A DNA stretch of 18,628 nt. It comes from Propionicimonas sp. Lineage in GTDB: Bacteria; Actinomycetota; Actinomycetes; Propionibacteriales; Propionibacteriaceae. The position numbers and the translations under genes were made by a program. The notes beneath the pieces were generated by a model. It saw only the letters and a program-made list of their open reading frames with translations. It ran no database searches and was not told the origin of the DNA. The stretch is taken from positions 1 to 18,628 of the forward strand of contig JAVHXR010000010.1 of the NCBI GenBank assembly GCA_031119515.1. Reading direction: 5' to 3'. Positions 14,867-18,628 of this stretch are shown piece by piece (positions within the stretch are counted from its first letter, which is position 1; every line of letters begins with the position of its first letter).

Positions 14867-15822
14867 TGTTCGAACTCAGCTTCCTCAACCCCGAGCGCCT
14901 GTGGGTGCTGCTGCTGGTCCCGCTGCTGGTGGCGGCCTATGTCGTGGCCGTCATGGCCAAGAAGAAGACCGGCATGCGCTACACCAACACAACGATCCTG
15001 TCGCAGGTGGTGCCCAAGCAGTCGCAGTGGCGCCGGCACCTGGCGGTCGGGCTGTCGCTGGCTGCCCTGGTCGCGCTGGGGTCGGCGTGGGCGCGTCCCA
15101 ACGGCGTCGACATGGTGCCCAGGGAGCGGGCGACGGTCGTCCTGGTGATCGACATCTCGCAGTCGATGCAGGCCACCGACATCAAGCCCAACCGGCTGGA
15201 CGCCGCCAAGCAGGCCGCCATCGCCTTCATCAAGCAGCTGCCGTCGCAGTACAACGTGTCCGTGGTCAGCATGTCGGGCAGCCCGTCGGTCCGGCTGCCG
15301 CCGACGCTGGACAGGGTGATGGCCCAGCAGGCGATCAGCAGCATGCGGGTGCAGGACTCGACGGCGATCGGCGAGGGGATCTACACCGCGCTGTCGGCGC
15401 TGCAGATGGCGCCCAAGGGTGACGACGGCAGCGTGGCGCCGGGTGCGATCGTGCTGTTGAGCGACGGCCAGAACACCGCCGGCCGGGCCCCGACCCAGGC
15501 AGCCAACGAGGCGAAGAAGGCCGAGGTGCCGATCTACACGATCGCCTACGGCACGCAGAACGGGTACGTCGACCTCGACGGCAAGCGCGAGCCGGTGCCG
15601 CCGGACGTCGAACTGCTGCGCACGATCGCGACCATGACCGGCGGGACGACGTACGAGGCCGAGAGCCTCTCCGAGCTCGAGCGGGTGTACTCCAACCTGC
15701 GCAGCGAGGTCGGGATGGTGCCGGTCAAGAAGGAAACCACGGCGCTGTGGGCCGGTTACGGCCTTGCCTTTGCGGTCGTCGCCGCGCTGGCCGCCGTGTC
15801 ACTGGGAGCCAGGTGGCCGTAG
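14863..15822 (+). CDS. VWA domain membrane protein, BatA-like (copy 1)
   Basis: This is a 319-residue membrane-anchored von Willebrand A protein, an expected partner of MoxR. Two hydrophobic segments (about 13-31 and 59-77) precede the VWA domain, and a third (about 294-314) ends the protein, leaving the VWA domain on one side of the membrane. The metal-ion site is complete: DISQS (Asp97, Ser99, Ser101), Thr167 in DSTAIGEG and Asp201 in LLSDGQNT. GTG 14863 overlaps the DUF58 stop and has GGGGG at 14851-14855 seven bases upstream. ATG 14866 directly follows and is an equal alternative, giving 318 residues. It shares strong similarity along its full length with the next gene, so the pair is a tandem duplication. 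Confidence 0.94.
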   Translation: MMFELSFLNPERLWVLLLVPLLVAAYVVAVMAKKKTGMRYTNTTILSQVVPKQSQWRRHLAVGLSLAALVALGSAWARPNGVDMVPRERATVVLVIDISQSMQATDIKPNRLDAAKQAAIAFIKQLPSQYNVSVVSMSGSPSVRLPPTLDRVMAQQAISSMRVQDSTAIGEGIYTALSALQMAPKGDDGSVAPGAIVLLSDGQNTAGRAPTQAANEAKKAEVPIYTIAYGTQNGYVDLDGKREPVPPDVELLRTIATMTGGTTYEAESLSELERVYSNLRSEVGMVPVKKETTALWAGYGLAFAVVAALAAVSLGARWP

Positions 15823-16785
15823 ATGGAACCGTTGATCGAATTCATGCGACCGGAGCGGCTGTGGTGGCTGCTGATCATCCCGGTGCTCGTACTGCTGTAC
15901 GTCGGCCTGCTGGCCCGGCGTCGCTCGCGGGCGCGCAGTCGCTCGCTCGGCAAGCTCGAGCGGGTGCTGCCGCAGCAGCAGGCGTGGAAGCGCCATGTCG
16001 CCGTCGGCGCCGCCGTCCTCAGCCTGGCCGCCCTGAACGTCGCCTACGCCCAGCCGAAGGGGCAGGTGGACGTCCCGCGCGATCGGGCGACCGTCGTGCT
16101 GACGATCGACGTCTCCCGTTCGATGGTGGCCGAGGACGTGGCCCCGAACCGGCTGGTGGCGGCCAAGGCCGCGGCCCAGGACTTCCTGCAGATGCTGCCC
16201 TCGGGCTTCAACGTGTCCCTGGTCAGTTTCGCCGCGACGCCGGCGGTGGTGGTCCCGCCGACCACCGACCGCGGGATCGTGGCCGCGGCGATCGAGAACC
16301 TCCAGGTGGCGCCGTCCACCGCCATCGGGGAGGGGATCTACGCCTCGCTGGACGCACTCGCCCAGGCGCCGGCCGACCCCGAGCATCCCGACGAGCCCGC
16401 CCCGGGCGCGATCGTCCTGCTGAGCGACGGCTACACCAACATCGGGCGTCCCTCGGCCGGCGCCGCCGAGCAGGCCAAGGAGCTGGACGTGCCGATCTAC
16501 ACGATCGCGTTCGGCACCCGCGACGGCTACGTGGAGAGCGGTGGGCGGCGCGAGCCCGTCCCGGTGGACCACGCCGAGCTCGAGCAGATCGCGCGGATCT
16601 CCGGCGGCAAGAAGTTCGCCGCCGGCTCCAGCGCCGAGCTCAAGCAGGTGTACGAGTCGATCGCGAACACCGTCGGCTACGTCAAGGTCGACCAGGAGGT
16701 CACCGAGCAGTACGCGGGCTTCGCCCTCGGCTTCGCGCTCCTCGCGTCGCTCGCCCTGATGTCACTCGCCGCCCGCTGGCCCTGA
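15823..16785 (+). CDS. VWA domain membrane protein, BatA-like (copy 2)
   Basis: This is a 320-residue paralogue of the preceding gene; its ATG directly abuts that gene's TAG. It has the same plan: two N-terminal hydrophobic segments (about 13-30 and 59-76), a VWA domain with an intact metal site (DVSRS with Asp96, Ser98, Ser100; Thr166 in STAIGEG; Asp202 in LLSDGYTN), and a terminal segment ending AARWP against GARWP in copy 1. Shared blocks include PERLW near the start, RATVVL-IDxSxSM, PGAIVLLSDG and VPIYTIAxGT. Copy 2 differs by a basic linker after the first helix (RRRSRARSRS) and a Pro/Glu-rich insert near residues 182-193. It is the last gene of the moxR operon; the repeat array begins 5 bases after the stop. 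Confidence 0.94.
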   Translation: MEPLIEFMRPERLWWLLIIPVLVLLYVGLLARRRSRARSRSLGKLERVLPQQQAWKRHVAVGAAVLSLAALNVAYAQPKGQVDVPRDRATVVLTIDVSRSMVAEDVAPNRLVAAKAAAQDFLQMLPSGFNVSLVSFAATPAVVVPPTTDRGIVAAAIENLQVAPSTAIGEGIYASLDALAQAPADPEHPDEPAPGAIVLLSDGYTNIGRPSAGAAEQAKELDVPIYTIAFGTRDGYVESGGRREPVPVDHAELEQIARISGGKKFAAGSSAELKQVYESIANTVGYVKVDQEVTEQYAGFALGFALLASLALMSLAARWP

Positions 16786-16790
16786 CCCCT

Positions 16791-16904
16791 GGTTCACGGG
16801 GACTGGTTCACGGGGACGGTTCCGATGCCGGTTCACGGGGACGGTTCCGATGCCGGTTCACGGGGACGGTTCCCAACCCGGTTCACGGGGACGGTTCCCA
16901 ACCC
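16791..16904 (+). repeat. 25-bp tandem repeat array, forward orientation
   Basis: Each unit begins with GGTTCACGGGGACGGTTCC, followed by a six-base variable end. A 14-base partial unit (16791-16804) is followed by full units at 16805-16829 and 16830-16854 (ending GATGCC) and at 16855-16879 and 16880-16904 (ending CAACCC). Within each pair the units are identical. The array starts 5 bases after the VWA copy 2 stop. The remaining 128 bp before the DUF3145 gene show only a small inverted repeat, GGACGG (16913-16918) with CCGTCC (16931-16936). It lacks the unique spacers of a CRISPR. Confidence 0.95.
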
Positions 16905-17032
16905 GGGTTGCGGGACGGCCGCGCGGTCCACCGTCCGGATGACTGGTGCTCATGTGGCCAGTGGGGCAGAATGAAGCATCCCGTTCGGGTCGAGATAGCT
17001 GGGGAAGGCAACTCTCGGCGAAGGGGACACAG

Positions 17033-17530
17033 ATGGACAGCACGCGTGGAGTCATCCTGATCCACTCGGCACCGACAGCGCTCTGCCCGCACATCGAGTG
17101 GGCTGCGAGCGCTGCTCTGGGTTCTCCGGTCCGGTTCGACTGGACCCCTCAGCCCGCCGAGCCGCGTACGCTCCGGGCGGAGTTCTCCTGGATTGGGAAA
17201 GTCGGGACAGGTGCCGCACTTGCCAGCGCGCTGACCCGCTGCGAGCGGCTCAGGTTCGAGGTGACCGAGGAGGCCACCCCGGCGAGCGAGGGGATGCGGT
17301 GGGCGTACACCCCGCGGCTCGGCACCTTCTCGGCGGTGATCGGCCTTCACGGCGACATCCTGATCCACGAGAACCGAATCAAGCGGGCGATCGTCTCCGA
17401 GGCGCTCGGCGGAAAGCCTCTGCAGGAGGCGCTCAACGACCTGCTCGGAACAGGGTGGGACGACGAACTCGAGGCCTTCCGGCATGCGGCCGAGGACGCC
17501 CCCGTCCGGTGGCTGCACCGGGTGGGGTAA
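17033..17530 (+). CDS. DUF3145 domain-containing protein
   Basis: This is a 165-residue member of the actinobacterial DUF3145 family, recognised from RGVILIHSAPTALCPHIEWA near the start, FDWTPQP (35-41), AEFSW, RFEVTEE (74-80), YTPRLGTF, WDDELEAFRHA (142-152) and the terminal PVRWLHRVG. Length and motifs are complete. Its biochemical role is not known. In many actinobacteria the family gene is found next to the fatty-acid synthesis gene fabF, as here, which suggests a link to lipid synthesis. ATG 17033 was chosen because it directly precedes the conserved start and has AAGGGG at 17021-17026 six bases upstream; the longer frame from 16946 adds nothing conserved. The gene stands alone between two inverted repeat arrays. 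Confidence 0.93.
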   Translation: MDSTRGVILIHSAPTALCPHIEWAASAALGSPVRFDWTPQPAEPRTLRAEFSWIGKVGTGAALASALTRCERLRFEVTEEATPASEGMRWAYTPRLGTFSAVIGLHGDILIHENRIKRAIVSEALGGKPLQEALNDLLGTGWDDELEAFRHAAEDAPVRWLHRVG

Positions 17531-17559
17531 CCGCCTGCTTCGTGCCCGGTCCGTCCCTG

Positions 17560-17691
17560 GTGAACCGGGTTGGGAACCGTCCCCGTGAACCGGTTTCGGA
17601 ACCGTCCCCGTGAACCGGCTTCGGAACCGTCCCCGCGAACCGGCCTCGGAACCGTCCCCGCGAACCGGGCTCGGAACCGTCCCCGCGAACC
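17560..17691 (-). repeat. 25-bp tandem repeat array, inverted relative to the 16791 array
   Basis: Five full 25-bp units start at 17560, 17585, 17610, 17635 and 17660, plus a seven-base partial at 17685. On the plus strand each reads GTGAACCGG or GCGAACCGG, three or four variable bases, then GGAACCGTCCCC. Units 1-3 carry GTGAACC; units 4, 5 and the partial carry GCGAACC. This is the reverse complement of the upstream array. 17560-17593 (34 bp) is a perfect inverted match to 16853-16886. The array fills the gap between the DUF3145 stop and the fabF hairpin. Confidence 0.94.
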
Positions 17692-17702
17692 GCGGGGACG
17701 GT
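17676..17702 (-). terminator. perfect 12-bp hairpin at the end of fabF
   Basis: ACCGTCCCCGCG (17676-17687) and CGCGGGGACGGT (17691-17702) are perfect inverted repeats around a three-base AAC loop. On the minus strand the hairpin begins one base after the fabF TAG (17704-17706). There is no T-tract, so it is at best a GC-type terminator or an mRNA 3'-end stabiliser. It arises from the last repeat unit meeting an inverted partial unit. It also lies at the end of the plus-strand DUF3145 transcript, so it could work in both directions. Confidence 0.6.
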
Positions 17703-17703
17703 C

Positions 17704-18628
17704 CTAGCGCGTCACGTTGGCGTTGGTGAGGGCCACGGCGACGTTGTGGCCGCCGAAGCCGAACGAGTTGTTGATCGCTGCGAGGTCGCCCTCGGGAAGC
17801 GGACGGGGGCTGGTCGCGATGTCGATCCCCAGGTCGGGCTCGGGATCCTCGAGGTTGATCGTCGGCGGCACCACACGCTCCTTGAGCGCCATCACCGACG
17901 CGATGGTCTCGAGCGCGCCCGCGCCGCCGAGCAGGTGACCTGTCATCGACTTCGTGCTGGTCACCACGACGTGGTCGACGTCGGCGCCGAGCGCGGTCCG
18001 GATCGAGCCCGCCTCGGTGACGTCGCCCTGCGGGGTGGACGTGCCGTGCGCGTTGACGTGCACGATGTCGCCCGCGGACAGCCCCGAGTCGGCCAGCGCC
18101 TTGAGCATCGCGCCGGACTGGCCGGCGCCGCTCGGATCAGGCTGGACGATGTCGTGGTCGTCGGCGGTGATGCCCGCCCCGGCGATCGTCCCGTAGATCC
18201 TCGCCCCGCGCGCCCTGGCGTGCTCCAGCGTCTCCAGCACCAGGATCGCCGCACCCTCGCCGAGGACGAAGCCGTCACGCCCCCGGTCCCACGGACGCGA
18301 GGCCCGCGCGGGTTCGTCGTTGCGGCGCGACAACGCCTGCATCTGGGCGAACGCCGCCATCGGCAGCGCGTGGATCGTCGCCTCGGTACCGCCGGCGACG
18401 AACACGTCAGCCCGTCCCAGCCGCAACTGGTCGACAGCCTGGGAGATCGCCTCGTTGGACGAGGCGCAGGCCGAGACCGGGGCGTGCACCCCGGCCCGGG
18501 CATGGACGGCCAGGCCGACGTTCGCCGCCGGCGCGTTGGCCATCAGCATCGGGATCGTGAACGGGCTCACGCGCCGGGCACCCTTGTCGCGCTGGGCGTC
18601 CCAGTTGTTCAGCAGGGAGTGCAGGCCG
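17704..18628 (-). CDS. fabF: beta-ketoacyl-ACP synthase II (FabF/KAS II), 5' end beyond window
   Basis: This is the condensing enzyme of type II fatty-acid synthesis. The frame is open to the window edge, and residues before the apparent GTG at 18570 (LHSLLNNWDAQRDKGARRV) are clearly part of the protein, so about 105 N-terminal residues of the usual 410 or so are missing. The catalytic triad is present: Cys in VSACASSNEA (codon 18466-18468), His in VNAHGTSTPQGD and His in KSMTGHLLGGAGALE. GFVLGEGAAILVLE and NNSFGFGGHNVAVAL complete the signature. The C-terminus ends in TNANVTR with a TAG stop. In actinobacteria fabF is usually last in a fabD-fabH-acpP-fabF cluster, so those genes are expected beyond position 18628. 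The DUF3145 gene converges on it across the repeat array. Confidence 0.96.
   Translation of the reverse strand, partial: GLHSLLNNWDAQRDKGARRVSPFTIPMLMANAPAANVGLAVHARAGVHAPVSACASSNEAISQAVDQLRLGRADVFVAGGTEATIHALPMAAFAQMQALSRRNDEPARASRPWDRGRDGFVLGEGAAILVLETLEHARARGARIYGTIAGAGITADDHDIVQPDPSGAGQSGAMLKALADSGLSAGDIVHVNAHGTSTPQGDVTEAGSIRTALGADVDHVVVTSTKSMTGHLLGGAGALETIASVMALKERVVPPTINLEDPEPDLGIDIATSPRPLPEGDLAAINNSFGFGGHNVAVALTNANVTR

Noticed and set aside
16791..16904. CRISPR array
   Set aside because: Units repeat head to tail with no unique spacers, and no cas genes are nearby.
16946..17032. Upstream start for the DUF3145 gene
   Set aside because: It adds 29 non-conserved residues; ATG 17033 has a good ribosome site and begins at the conserved family start.
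16946..17530. Transposase carried between the inverted arrays
   Set aside because: The enclosed protein is DUF3145, with no HUH/Y1 or DDE motifs; a cassette model would need a helper elsewhere.

Overview
The window is high-GC DNA with GTG starts, short intergenic gaps and many four-base GTGA gene overlaps. Its gene content points to an actinobacterium: a mycobacterial-order Pol-PE-Lig LigD, a MoxR/DUF58/VWA operon, a DUF3145 protein beside FabF, and an NhaA fused to a DsbA-like domain. A propionibacterial or nocardioidal relative is my guess for the lineage, and the sequence alone does not prove it. All of it looks chromosomal. I see no phage, plasmid, integrase, transposase or CRISPR genes.

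Layout. (1) 1-1857 (+) is the C-terminal part of ligD, for non-homologous end joining. It is met tail to tail by an AraC-family regulator (2761-1838, -). (2) 2885-7165 (+) is a tightly coupled four-gene operon: three short-chain dehydrogenases (SDRs), then an NhaA antiporter with a C-terminal thioredoxin-like domain. Every junction is a GTGA overlap, and the AraC gene is divergent from it. (3) 8926-7129 (-) is a LuxR-type two-component system, kinase then regulator. (4) After a non-coding stretch come tRNA-Asn with its terminator and a minus-strand cluster running 12501 to 9483: a membrane protein with a kinase-like N-lobe and Pro/Ser tail, a HAD phosphatase, a cytidylate-kinase-like P-loop protein and a small uncharacterised protein. 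(5) 12677-16785 (+) is a moxR operon: MoxR ATPase, DUF58 protein and two tandem paralogous VWA membrane proteins. (6) 16791-17702 holds the DUF3145 gene between two arrays of a 25-bp repeat in inverted orientation. The second array ends at the stop codon of fabF, which runs off the window on the minus strand.

How the genes work together. The MoxR set is a classic AAA+ chaperone/VWA module at the membrane. The kinase-like membrane protein diverges from it across a 175-bp region with two good palindromes and may share its regulation. The SDR/NhaA operon probably answers to the AraC regulator. Its third SDR has lost the catalytic Ser, Tyr and Lys, and the NhaA-attached thioredoxin fold has no cysteines. 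It is therefore an operon of enzyme folds partly kept for something other than their usual chemistry, and it is the most interesting protein-level feature here. The most interesting DNA-level feature is the inverted pair of 25-bp repeat arrays around DUF3145, which share a 34-bp perfect inverted match.
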